Source: Toxonevra muliebris (lineage: Eukaryota; Arthropoda; Insecta; Diptera; Pallopteridae). Taken from it: a DNA stretch of 64,000 nucleotides. Each line of letters begins with the position of its first letter. Position 1 is the first letter of the stretch. Where the stretch lies: NCBI GenBank assembly GCA_963691655.1, contig OY829329.1:21528708-21592707 (forward strand). Direction: 5' to 3'. The position numbers and the translations under genes were made by a program. This document shows, in pieces, positions 22,716 through 34,577 of the stretch. Below the pieces are notes generated by a model. That model had not been told where the DNA came from. It saw only the letters and a program-made list of their open reading frames with translations, and did not search any database.

Positions 22716-24845
22716 TTTTTCTGATTCCAACCCGGAATTCAGGCTTGAATTTTCTACTGTATTTATAAAGTTTTGGTTTAAGTATTTTAAATTTCTTGAA
22801 GTTATTTGAAATATTTATATAAATGAATGTACTCCAGTCAAGGTTTGACAATCATCTCACACCTAGAAGTATGACAATGCCAAAGTGTCCAGTTTTCCTT
22901 TCGAAAAAGCACCTGCTGCCATACGTTCACTACTTTTTAAATTCGTAGCAATTGTAATAATTTTCGCAATGAAAATTATAACAACAAAAAATACCATATA
23001 CAAAAATAAGGAAAAATAAAACAATGAGCTACAAAAACAATTGCTGCTACCACATTCGAACTTGATGGCAGCTATTAGCCGCAAGTGGACACACGTGAGC
23101 GTTATTATTTTCTATTATTTTTTGTTCGCCTCTTTGGCGCGAATCACATGAAACCAGGGAGGAAGACAATAAAGCCAGACCCCCCTCCATCTCCCTTTGT
23201 AACAGCTATATTCATTTGAAGCACTTGTGCCTGCCTCATGGATGTGCCTCAATTTAAACGTTATAGTTGTTTATGCGAGTAACAGCACCCAGCACTAGCA
23301 ACAGCAGCATGTTGCAACATGTAACTTATTCAACCTCAAACGTACATTTTCGGCGGCGCGGCTGCTATTTTTATGCTGCGCGAATTTTTTTTCTGAAGTT
23401 TTTATTTTTTTGTTATTAATTTTTGAGTTTATCAAGTTGCATCAACACAACGTTCGTTCCACCAAGGCGAACTGAGCTATACACCCCCAGCAACTAGCAA
23501 CTGTACGCTAGCTTTAAATTGCCGGCTATTGAACATGATGGGGAACGAGAATGTGCACATTGTTGTTTGCTACTTTTTCTTCAGTAGTCAGCGTTGTTTT
23601 TGTGCCTCTTTTTTTTGGAGCTTTTCACTAAATCCAGTGTGTGCATGTAGCTGGATGCGGCGGCTAGTGGCATTGGCATCACATCAATTTCCTGTAAAAG
23701 CCACTGGCCTGACGACTCGTGAATCCTGCTTCGATGCGCTTCGCTGAAATCGTTGAAATGCGCTGTGCCGCACATAGTTTTTCTTCTGTTTTTTTTTTGC
23801 AACATTTTTATTAAGCTTCAGCCTCAATGCGAAGTTAACAGATTTTTTGACAGTGATTTCTTAATTTAAGGTTCATTTTCCTCCATACACCACATTGTGA
23901 ATGTAGCCGCGTCCACCATCGTTTTGAGTGAGGAACAGCCATGGATGGACAAAAAACTTTTTTAACTACTATCCAACAACACTACAGCAAGCAGTTTGTG
24001 CACCCCTTGTTCGTATGCGTTTGGCGCCAGCTCTTTTTATTTTTTTGATTTTTAGTTTTGTTTCTGACTGCATTCAACGCTGTTGTTTCATGTTTTCAAT
24101 TTTCGCTTTTGTTTCTTTTTTTTGTTTGTTTTTTTATTGTACCTCGTTTGCCGCTTAATGGTTCCTTTAGTAAAACCAACATCATCCTCATACTCATCAG
24201 CAACATCTCCATCATCTGCATCTTTATCCTTATACTCATACAGACTCATCAGCGTGTATCGCCATCAACATCATCAAATTTGAAGGTAGTCGCTCGTCGC
24301 ATTTAAAATCACTTTAGACCGCGTGTTATGAATAAATAATCACCAGCCATCGCCATTTCCAAACATCGCCATAACCAGAAACAGCAACAGATTCAGTCTT
24401 TGTTGTAGTTGTTGTTGCTGCTGGCTTATGCGCTTTAGTTTATTCACAGTTTATTGCTGTTGCCTTGTGATTGATGGCAGCTGTTAGCTGAGAGTTGCTG
24501 TTTTGTTTGTTTCTTTACTTTTTGTTTTATTTTGACTCGTTTTGCATGCAACTCAATTTCGTTTTCGCTTGGATTTTTATTTTATTATTTTTTTTTTTTG
24601 CAGCCAGCTCCACCACCATTCACTAAGTTATGATGTGTTAATAATGGCGTATATTATGCTTGAGTAAAGTTGTAGGCGTTGCCCTGCAGTGGCAAAGGTT
24701 GTAGCTATTAAAAGTAATTTTCGTGTGGTTATTTTTTTTTTCAATTCAGATTAGAAATTTCAGTATTTTATGAGTCTGAAATGCACGTGAGTATAAAACT
24801 GAGAGATATTTATACATGCATATTTCAAGTGATTCTATCTATTTT
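22716..24845. other. Single-copy-like block splitting the TGASTCA array
   Basis: This 2.1-kb segment shows no array units. It has fly-like features (GCAGCATG near 23,305, CATCATC near 24,180-24,230, GTTGTTG near 24,408) and overlapping frames without domains. The array unit stops at its left side in the AACTTGAGATGATT region and resumes on the right within the same part of the unit, as if this DNA was inserted or the array grew around it. No TIRs seen. Confidence 0.5.
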
Positions 24846-25960
24846 CTTTTGCCACTAGAACTAGGCTGATTCATTGAAATATGAACTTAAGATGATTTTT
24901 CACCTAATCCCTCTAGATTTATTCATTTTTACAGCTAAAAGATTTTCGAGCCTTTGAGTATCACAACGTGAAAATTGTCTTCTTTTTTTTAGTAAAATTA
25001 AATTATTGTTTTAGGTATCCAGCCCAAAATCTATTGTTGACAAAATTTTTCTCAATCTCTAAATAAAAATCCATTTCAACTGCCTGACTCATGAAATTAG
25101 TCACTGACTCATGCTATGAATCACTGACTCATGATATGAGTCACTGACTCATTAATGCACAACCCAAACCACTGGACCTAGAAACATGAGATTTAGCGAA
25201 AAAATTTTGGAATTTGGGCCGCTTGAAATTAAGTGACTCACTGAAATATTAACTTGAGATGATTATTTCACTTATTTATTCATGAAATTGTTCACTATGC
25301 AGCAAAAGGATTCTCGAGACTTAGAGTATCACAGGGTAGACAATTTCATTTCCTGAAAAAAATTATTTATGAGAAATTCTGTAACATTTTTTTTTCTAGT
25401 AAAGGGAAATTTTAACCTAAATATTATTTTGAACACTATTCTTGGCAACATTTTTCTTAATTTCTCAATAAAAATGCATTTTACCTGACTGACTCATGAT
25501 ATGAGTCATTGACTCATCAATTCACAACCCAAACCATTGGGTCTGGAAATATGGAATTTTTCGAAAGATTTTGAAATTTTAGCAACTTAGACTTGGCTGC
25601 CTCATTGAAATATGAATTTGAGATGATTCTTTTCACCTAATCCCTTTCGATTTATTAATAAAATTGTTCACTGTGCAGTTAAAGGATTCTTGAGACTGAG
25701 AGCATCAGAATATGAAAATTTTGTATTTCTTAGAATAAAATATATTAACATTTTTTTTTTTCTAGTAACATTAAATTATAGCTTGGGTTTCAAGCCTAAA
25801 ATCAATTATTGATAAAATTTTTAGCAATCTCTAAATAAAAATGCATTATAACTGACTGACTTATGAAATGAGTCACTGACTCATCAATACACAACCCAAA
25901 CCATTGACTCTAGAAACATGAAACATGAACCGAGCACATTCCTACCATGACGCAGGCTTC
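24846..25960 (+). repeat. TGASTCA-rich tandem repeat, array A2
   Basis: Three units, cores near 25,084, 25,493 and 25,857 (spacing about 409 and 364 bp), same orientation and order of blocks as A1. The 25,084 core carries five TGASTCA heptamers within about 75 bp. Confidence 0.85.
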
Positions 25961-26990
25961 CACAGAAAAGTAATTTCTAAAAATTTCTCCTCTAAGGGTA
26001 GAAACAAGTAGTGACTATAATTTAAATGGCTTATAAAAAAAAGGAAGTCATTTCTGGCCACTTGTAATCTTTGCTGGAAGTCTAACTGACTCATAGCAAA
26101 CGAAAGTTGAGATGATTTTTCTCTATAGTTTATATTGATTTATTTATAACAAAGCTTTAATGAGATTCATGCATTCATCGTTTATTTTGCCATTTGCCAT
26201 TTGCCATTTGATGTATAAATTTGATACAATGTAAAGCCGCAAAGAAAATTGAGCTGATAGATATTTTTTCTGGTAAAACTCCCATCAATAAAAATATAAA
26301 GTATGCACATATACTATTTAACAAATAAAACTGAATCTCACCCCGATTTCCACCTTATTACATATTTGGCTATAATTTATATTTAAAAAATGTATCAATT
26401 TGATACCAACCAAGCAAGTGTTAAGCAGCTAAAAATGAATTTCTTTTTTTTTTCTTTGAAAATAGCTTTTACTCGAGAGTCAAAATAATTAATTCAAAAA
26501 ATCACCTAAATACTATTAAAGCATGCATGCTTAACCCATTGAAGCCAATTTAATACCGAAACATTGTTTTTTACACAAGCCCTGACCACACAATCTATAG
26601 CATCAATATAAAAATTCATTTTAATTTACTGACTCATGAAGTGAGTCGCTGACTCATCAATCCACAGCGGAAACCAGTGAACTTAGAAACATGAAATTTG
26701 GTGTGAGTATATTTATTAAGACAAAGTATTCAATTAAATGGAAATTTCTTTGAAATTTTGCCTTAAAGTGTAGAAAATGGGCGTGGTTATAATTTAAACG
26801 ACTTATTTTTAAAACTATGTTGTACAAAATTTGATGCATAGATGTTGGTTGATAGTAATACTCTTGAGGAAAAGCATGTGGGATTGAACAGGTGGGCGTG
26901 GCACTTGATCGTATATTTCGTAAACTATGAACATTTTACTAGACTTTTCACGCCTACAAATTACTACAGGTTTTTACTCGCGGACTTAGA
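25961..26990 (+). repeat. Degenerate TGASTCA unit mixed with GTGGGCGTGG repeat
   Basis: A single TGACTCA at about 26,091 and a core at about 26,633 (ACTGACTCATGAAGTGAGTC) mark decayed units of the same family. GGGCGTGGTTATAATTT (26,779) and GGTGGGCGTGGCACTTG (26,891) belong to the interspersed repeat also seen at 13.5 kb. Confidence 0.55.
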
Positions 26991-28415
26991 CTTAAAGTAG
27001 AGCTAGAGAATAGAGCTCAGTGGTCCGTTCCTTAATTTACTTTCCAAACATTAAAAATTATCATTAAGAATTAAAAGGTTTCATTGAAGTTCAAGTAAAA
27101 CAAACGATGAATGCAATTTGCAAACTGTCAAAACGTAAACAGACTTTGTGAAATCAAAAATTGCAACAGCAGAAGAAGATTGCTCACTTTCATTATAGGT
27201 AAATATTTTTCCAAATAAATAAAATGAATATGAGTGAAAAAAGATGCGAAACAAAGATAAATATAAAATAATACTTCAAATTATCTTTTGTGCATTGCAC
27301 AAAGGATAACAAAGGAATATCCTAGTAAATGCAACAACATGCAACAATGAAAGAGGAAGAAGAAACAACATGAGGCGACAGCAGCAATGAAGAATATAAA
27401 TGTGCGGCTGGTGCTGCAAGATTGCAACAAAAACATCTGCACATGAAAGGCAAATCGCGTTTCCTCACACAGACACACACACACACAGCGAAGGATATAT
27501 GCATATCCTTGAAAAGAGCAAAGCCAATTTAATGCTTTTTGAAATTATTATTGTATATATTTTTCTGATCAACAAAATATTGCAATACATAAGACCAAAA
27601 ACGAAATATTGAAATAAATTTTAAAACTTTGGCTTTGTTTGTTGGTGAACCTGCTGCTGTTGTTGCTATTGCTGTTGCTCCTTATTGTTGTTAATACTAG
27701 TGAATGTATTATTTCTTTATTTTTCGATCTTTTTATTCCTGGCTTTTTTTTTTTTTGATTTCCGTAATTGTTTCTTTTGCCATGTCACTGGCTTTATTTT
27801 GATTTTTAACCACAAATCGCGCCTTTAGCAAAAATAAATTTGCAATTTTTGTGTTTTTTGCTTGCAACAGTTGCAACACAAAATCAAAGCATTCATAAAA
27901 AAGAATTGTAAATTTATTTACAATTATTTATTTGGTTTTGTGAATTTTTTTGCGGTTACATCCGTGAAAAGGAAGCAACTGTGGCCGCTTTAGATAAAAA
28001 TGTTAACAAAGAAATCCAAATTCATAAGATACTAAGTAGCTACTACTTGCATGAATATTACTATAATTTGCAATAATATTATCATGCAAATTGTAGTCGC
28101 TTTGAATTACATATATTTATTTATTTGCGGTTTTTCTTTCAGCTTCATCACAAAGGATATTTTTCTTTTAGAAAAAAATATTCTTTATTTAATATTTCAA
28201 TAATTCAATGTCTCGTATATAAAATACTGGGGGGAAATACCTGGTGTTCCCTGTGGATTTTGTACGCGCAAAACCCTCAATCGATTTATGAGTATATTGC
28301 TTTCTGCAGTTCCCCAAAATTAAATTTTGTGACTTATACAGTTCGCAGCGACTCTATCCTTCCTTTTTGATCAGCTAGTGCTGATTAGCATCAATCAATA
28401 TACCGAATTTTTTTG
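26991..28415. other. Non-coding block between the two array orientations
   Basis: Fly-like AT-rich DNA with a CA run (27,469-27,487), GCTGCTGTTG repeats (27,650-27,690) and T-runs. No gene seen. It is the centre of the A-to-B orientation switch. Confidence 0.55.
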
Positions 28416-30190
28416 TTCTTAGTTGCAGTTTCAAATATGTTCTAATCTATTGCCATGCCTATTTTTCGCGCACAGAGAAAACATTTCCCAGTGTAATTTT
28501 CTTTGTGAGAGTTCGTGAAAAATTGAAAAACGTGCTCACAAAATTTCACGTTTCTAGATTGAGTAGTTTGAACAGGGTGTTAATGAGTCAGTGACTCACA
28601 GCATGAGTCAGTTAAGAAAAAACATTTATGATGAGTTATTTTTTATTTTTAAATAAATATTCTTTATTTTACTGAAGCAAAAATGAATAGATTAAATGAT
28701 TGGTGTATCCAAAAGGGATTTTTTGAAATAAGTATATCTCAAGTAGTCTCTTCTCAGTCAAAGAAAGCTTTTCGTTTCTAGATTTAATGGGTTATGCACG
28801 TTGTTGATGTGAAAGTGACTCATTGCAAGAGACTTTCAGATCAAATACGTTATTATAAATATTCAGAATTTCAATAATTGGCAATTGGGGAACCATTGTT
28901 GGTTCCAAAAATCTCCAGGCATTCTCAGTTCCATGCCAATCAAATTTATGTGGTCTCCAAATTTATCGTTTTTAGATTCAGTAGTTTGAGCAGGGAGCTA
29001 ATGTGTCAATGACTCACTATATGAGACAGTCAGGAAAAAACATTTATATAGAGATACTTCTCACTCCTAAAAATGCTTTTCATTTAATTAAAAAAATATT
29101 TCAAAAATTAAATATTTAGCTGGGGAAACAAAGCAATGAGGTGCATCAATTTTGGATCCAGGAGGTTTATTTCAGCTTAATAACCTTTCCAGTTGCCTCT
29201 TCTTCATGGAGAGACATGGCTTGAACAGAACTTGGTATCCAAATTCAAGGCAATCAAGGCAATGACTCACTGCAGGAGTCAGTCTGGTAAAAAGCATTAA
29301 ACAGTATTATTTCTTATTTGAATAAAAAATTCTTAATTTTTTTTTTTTTTAAATTTATAGAATTAATGAATATGAATATGAAGTAATTATTTTCTGTTTT
29401 TCTTCGTTGAAGTCTATGCTATGAAAAGAATGTGTTCTCCAAATTTCACGTTTCTAGATGCACTGATTTGAGCAGGGCATTGATGAATCAGTGACTCATG
29501 GCATGAGCCAGTCAGGTCAATTTCGCTTTTAAATAAAGATTTCTCTTGTTTTAGGAAAATGTTTTTAATTTTATTTAAAAATTTTGAAAAATTGAGTACA
29601 TGCCAAAGAAAAAAAGCAATAGTTTGAAGGAATAGTGAATTCAAGGGGGGGAGGGGGGGGGGGGGTAGTTGGAGATACCATCCACTTGAACAGTATCCCT
29701 TTTTAGTGGAAATCCATGAATCTAGCGTTTCTAGATTTAATGGGTTAACCTGAGAGCTGAAGAGTCAATGACTCACAGCATGATTCAGTCAGATTAAATG
29801 CAGTTTTGTACAAAATTTTTTTTTTTTAGAAAACATTCTTCATTGGACTTAAAAACTCAGTAGTTGGCTAAAAATTAAGAGTAATAGGTTTAAGGATTGA
29901 TGGATCCTAAGGCGGGAGGAGCTAAGGCTCCTTCTTTTTGTTAAAAATTTAAGTATATAAATCAGTGTTTGATTAAAAAGTTTTAATACTCTGAAATCCT
30001 GCGAAAATTTCGGCCTAGGTCCATAATGAATTAGTGCCTTATAATAAAAAGTTTAAATCTTCCATTTCTTAATTTTTGTAAAAAAGTATTAAATAAAAAT
30101 TCAGTAAAATATTTTATTCTATTCAACTAAACTCTACTCTTATGAATATGAGTACACCTTTCCAAATTTATATCCTGAGTTACCTGCTGT
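28416..30190 (-). repeat. TGASTCA-rich repeats, array B1 (inverted)
   Basis: Six cores at about 28,587, 28,815, 29,006, 29,262, 29,488 and 29,766 (spacing 190-280 bp) read as the reverse complement of the A arrays: ATGAGTCAGTGACTCACAGC followed by CAGTCAGGAAAAAACATT, preceded by TTCACGTTTCTAGATT. The first unit also carries the upstream block CATGCCTATTTTTCGCGCAC that is repeated in B2. Confidence 0.85.
29645..29665 (+). other. G7-A-G13 run
   Basis: Twenty guanines and one adenine occur in a row inside AT-rich array DNA. Runs of this kind can form a G-quadruplex and are prone to slippage and assembly error. Confidence 0.8.
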
Positions 30191-31609
30191 GTTAAATAGG
30201 AAAATCAATAAAGTAATAAAGTTTAACAAAAGCCTTCTACCAAATTCCTTTAATTTCCAAGCGATTGCAGTTGATTCATGGAAATCACGATGCAAAAAAA
30301 ATCAAAAGTCACGATATGCAAAGATGAGTTTAGTATGTCGCACAGTCGCAACGACTGTGCCCATCTCACTGTGTGTCTGGCTGTCTGTCTGCCTATCGAT
30401 TTGCACTCTCAGGTGATCTTTGTCATCAAATCATCTACCGATCGAGACAACTCCCTGATTCTTTTATACTTTGCTGCTTTACGTGAAATCTTTACGTGAT
30501 TTACCGAATTTGTATGAGAAAAGAAGAAACCAAAAACGAATAAATATTTTGAGAAAATAAATCAAATTGATTTATTGTTGGCGACAATCGACGAGCAAAT
30601 CTGCTAAATAACTAAAAAAAATTCACAAATCTGCAAGAAAACCGCAACTACTAACAGCAAACAAAAGAAAAGCTTAAAAAAAAAGAGTCGAAGAGAAGGG
30701 AACCCAAAATGAACGAAAAGCCACAACGCGTGACAAACAATAACAATAGCAAAAACAACAACAACAAGAAACAAGAACAACAATTGCAGCTGGACCGACC
30801 GTTCTCCAATCGGTTTGTGTGCGACGCGATGCGATTCGATTCGTTGCGATGCATTGCGACATGTTGGTGACACTGCGGTTGCTGCTGCTGACATAAACAA
30901 CACGCCAAATGATTACAAAGCGATTATGTCGCGAGCGAGGCAAGCGGTGGAAAGGTGGCGATAAAGGAGACGAGGAAGTGCAAGTGGAAAATGGATGCGA
31001 TTTTGGTAGAGAAGCAAAGCGAGCGCACCCAACGAACGAAATCGTTTAACATTTCAGCCACACCATTACCATCAACATCACTACTACCAGTGCCAGTGTT
31101 TCCACCCAGCCAGCAGCGCCACCACCATCGTCATCATCATCACTCCCATTGTTGTTCTCGTTGTTGTTGTTGCACTTGGTATTTATTGTCAAATCATGAG
31201 GTTCCCAGCTGCCTGCTGCTGCTGTTGCTTGATGCCAGTGAGTGAACAACAAAATTGTACAAAATCGAGCTGTGATTTGCTGTTACGGTTTGGCATTCAT
31301 GTGGTGCAGTAAATCTTCTTCAAAAAAGTGGCTGGCCTGACTTCGCCTGGCTTGCATGCATTCGCACACATACGCCGCTCATATTATTTAACCCTTTCAC
31401 TACCCTTTTTACTCTACTTTGCTTTGCTTTGCATACATATGTATGCAGCATCATCAACGTCATGCATTGCCATTGGGTTTTGTATAGACTTTAAATTTTG
31501 TTGCATGTATTTGGGAGGGGGCAGGGGGAGGGAGGAACGTAATGCAACCATTTTTAACTTTACTGGTAGTGTACGAACATGAGTTGCGCTACCTTCAATT
31601 TATATATTC
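30191..31609. other. Non-coding, 5'-UTR-like block
   Basis: Fly-like DNA with a perfect 9-bp hairpin at 30,340-30,360 (GCACAGTCG, loop CAA, CGACTGTGC), AACAACAAC tracts near 30,745-30,780, GGGAGGGGGCAGGGGGAGGG near 31,511-31,530 and a short Q/N-rich frame at 30,709-30,870 (separate entry). Composition recalls fly 5' leaders but no transcription signal is proven. Confidence 0.45.
30709..30870 (+). other. Short 53-codon frame with good start context
   Basis: The frame begins CCCAAAATGAACGAA, a good fly initiation context, and reads MNEKPQRVTNNNN, a K/N/Q-rich middle, then LDRPFSNRFVCDAMRFDS before TGA at 30,868-30,870. The N/Q run comes from an AAC triplet tract. No domain, no homologue recognised and no clear splice donor. 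It could be a small ORF, a first coding exon, or chance. Confidence 0.15.
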
Positions 31610-33020
31610 AAGTAGCTAGCCCAGTTGATTCCATTTAAATAAAAGTGACTCCAATTGGCATCAAATCCCAATTGACTTCAAAGCAGTCGTGATTTTGTAA
31701 GCTTAAGATTAGCATTTTATTATTCTCAGTTACAGTTTGAAATATGTATGCCGATTTCATAATGATATATCGTTCTAATCTATGCCATACCTACTTTTGG
31801 CGCATAGAGAAAATATTTTCCAGTGTAACTTTCTTTGTGAAAGTTCGTGCTATTTGAAAAATGTGTTCACCAAATTTCATGTTTCTAGGTTAAGTAGCTT
31901 AAGCAGGGGGACAATGAGTCAGTGACTCACAGCACGAGTCAGTCAAGGAAAATCATTTATGGAGAGATATTTGAAGTCAGTTGGTGTCACTAGCTATTAA
32001 TAGTTAGGATTTACTGGATTTACATTCCATTCGAATCCAAATGGCTCCATTTAACTTCAAGTGGCTGCAATTGACTTTAAATCCCAAGTGAGTTCAATTA
32101 GCTCCAATTGACTTCAAACCACCAATTAACTCCATTTCACTCCAAGTAACTTCAAGTAACGCCAATTAATTATGACTTCGACCAACTGACCCCAAGTGAC
32201 TCCATTTGACTACAAGCGACGCCAATTGGCTTCAAATTCCAATTGACTTCAAGTGACTTCAAAGCAGTCGTGATTTCAAGGGCATAAGATTTGCATTTTA
32301 TTGTTCTCAGTTGCAGTTTGAAACATGTCGATTTTATAATGATATAATATTCCAATCTAATATATTGCCATGCCTATTTTTGGCGCACAGAGAAAATATT
32401 TCCCAGTCTAACTTTCTTTATGAGAATCTGTGCTGTTTGAAGAATGTGCTAACCAAATTTCACGTTTCTAAATTCGGTAGTTTAAGCAAGGGGTTAATGA
32501 GTCAGTGACTCACAGCATGAGTCAGTCTAGAAAAAAACATTTTTGGAGACATATTTGAAGCCAGTTGGAGTCAATTACAAGTGACACCATTTCACTCCAA
32601 GTAGCTTCAAGTAACTCCAATTGACTTCGACCAACTGACCCCAAGTGACTACAAGTGACTCCAATAGGCTACAAATTCTAAGTGACTTCAAAGCAGTCGT
32701 GATTTTAAAGGCATAAGATTTACATTTTATTATTCTCAGTTGCAGTTTGAAATATATCGAATTTATAATGACATATCATTCTAATCTATTGCCATGGCTA
32801 TTTTTGGCGCACAGAGAAAATACTTCCCGATGCGAAAATCCCGAAAATGCTCACCAAATTTCACGTTTTTAGATTCATTAGTATAAGCAGGGGGTCAATG
32901 AGTCAGTGACTCATAGCATGAGTCAGTTTAGAAAAAACATTTTTGGCAAGATATTTGTCATTTTTAAATAAGTATTCTTTGTTTTACATAAACAATTTCA
33001 AAAATATCAATTTCTAAAAT
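31610..33020 (-). repeat. TGASTCA-rich repeats, array B2, with 11-12-bp minisatellite
   Basis: Cores at about 31,916, 32,500 and 32,899 follow a conserved upstream block (CAGTTGCAGTTTGAAA, then GCCATGCCTATTTTTGGCGC, then TTTCACGTTT) at about 31,735, 32,310 and 32,740. Between cores, 31,620-31,690, 32,030-32,270 and 32,560-32,690 consist of a degenerate CCAATTGACTTCAAGTGACT minisatellite. Orientation matches B1. Confidence 0.8.
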
Positions 33021-34093
33021 ATTCAAGGCTAGAGATGGTTGGTTTTGAGGCCGCAAAGGATGAATCATCATTTTAATTGTAGGGGTTTAAAAATCCCACG
33101 TGCCGTGCCCAACTTAAACGCAGCAGCATCATCAACACCAATGTGTGTATTCGAAAATTTGTTGCATACCGCGACGGGGACAGAGAAAAAACTGATAGAG
33201 AAAAAAAAGAAGAATTTCCCTTTGCCTCATGCATAACTTTTGTCGTTTTTTGGTGGCTGATGTTTTTCCAACTCAATCACCGAAAACCAATTCCGATGGA
33301 CCTGGTGTGTGTGACTGTGTGCCTATGAGCCGGTGCCTGTGGACTCATTGCCAGCGTAATTATTTTGTGCCATTGCTAACGCACACAAACGCACACAGGC
33401 AGCCAGGCATTTAACAACGCACACACTTACAGGAAAAGAACCCAGCATTCAAATCGAAATTGTGCAAAGTGCAGCTGATGCCGCCTCGTAAATATATGAG
33501 TAGCTCAGCCAAGAGTACGTATGCGTCTGTGTATGTGTGGTATGTGTGTGTTTGGATCACTATAGAGTGCGTGTTTATATTTGTGCTTGTGTGCCTTGGT
33601 ATTTATTTGGCAGCAGCAATTGTTACTTCTACTGCTACTACCACTAAACTAGGTCTAAATCGGCATTTGGCATTTATGCGTGTGTATATATTCGTTTCTT
33701 TTTGCAATCAGTGCGTTCAATTTCGATTTGATTTCGAAATGCTGTAGAGAGTTTGAAATCTCTTTCTTCTTCTATGTGTGTGTGTGTGTGTGTGAGTATG
33801 TGTACGAATAAATTTGAAGAGGTTCATGAAAATGCAATTTTTATTTTCTAATACCAATGGCAGAGAGAGAGAGAGAGAGACTCACACAAAGCCACAATAC
33901 ACACACACACACACGCTCACACACTTTCGCACACTTGTACTCATACTCAGCGAGAGACGCACACTCATATACACAAATCGTAACGGAATCGATGCGTCCA
34001 ATCGGGAGTGAAATGATGCGTTGATGTTACGTTTTATTGAAGGAGGTTTTATAACTGTATGTAGCGAATGTTTGGGCACAGTGGGCCAAATTC
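33021..34093. other. Non-coding DNA with GT and GA tracts
   Basis: GT run at 33,775-33,793, GA run at 33,862-33,880 (GAGA-factor-like), CA run at 33,900-33,914. Open frames here are simple-sequence shadows without domains. Confidence 0.6.
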
Positions 34094-34577
34094 TCATTTC
34101 ACTTGTCAATTGAATTCTCACTTGAATTCGTAGTTGAATTCTCAATTTAATTCTCAATTCCATTTCTTAATTCAATTCTCAATTCAATTCTCAATTCAAT
34201 TCTCAATTCAATTCTCAATTCAATTCTCAATTCAATTCTCAATTCAATTCTCAATTCAATTCTCAATTCGATTCTCAATTCAATTCTCAATTCAATTCTC
34301 AATTCAATTCTCAACTCAATTCTCAATTCAATTCTCAATTCAATTCTCAATTCAATTCTCAATTCAATTCTCAATTCAATTCTCAATTCAATTCTCAATT
34401 CAATTCTCAATTCAATTCTCAATTCAATTCTCAATTCAATTCTCAATTCAATTCTCAATTCAATTCTCAATTCAATTCTCAATTTAATTCTCAATTCGAT
34501 TCTCAATTCAATTCTCAATTCAATTCTCAGTTCAATTCTCAATTCAATTCTCAATTCAATTCTCAATTCAATTTTCA
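34094..34577 (+). repeat. 12-bp minisatellite TTCTCAATTCAA, ~40 copies
   Basis: Perfect or nearly perfect 12-bp units from about 34,160 to 34,570, with more diverged copies at the left margin. Both strands stay open in one frame (FSIQ repeats on plus, ELRI repeats on minus) because the unit is a multiple of three and has no stop in those frames. Its homogeneity suggests recent expansion. Confidence 0.95.
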
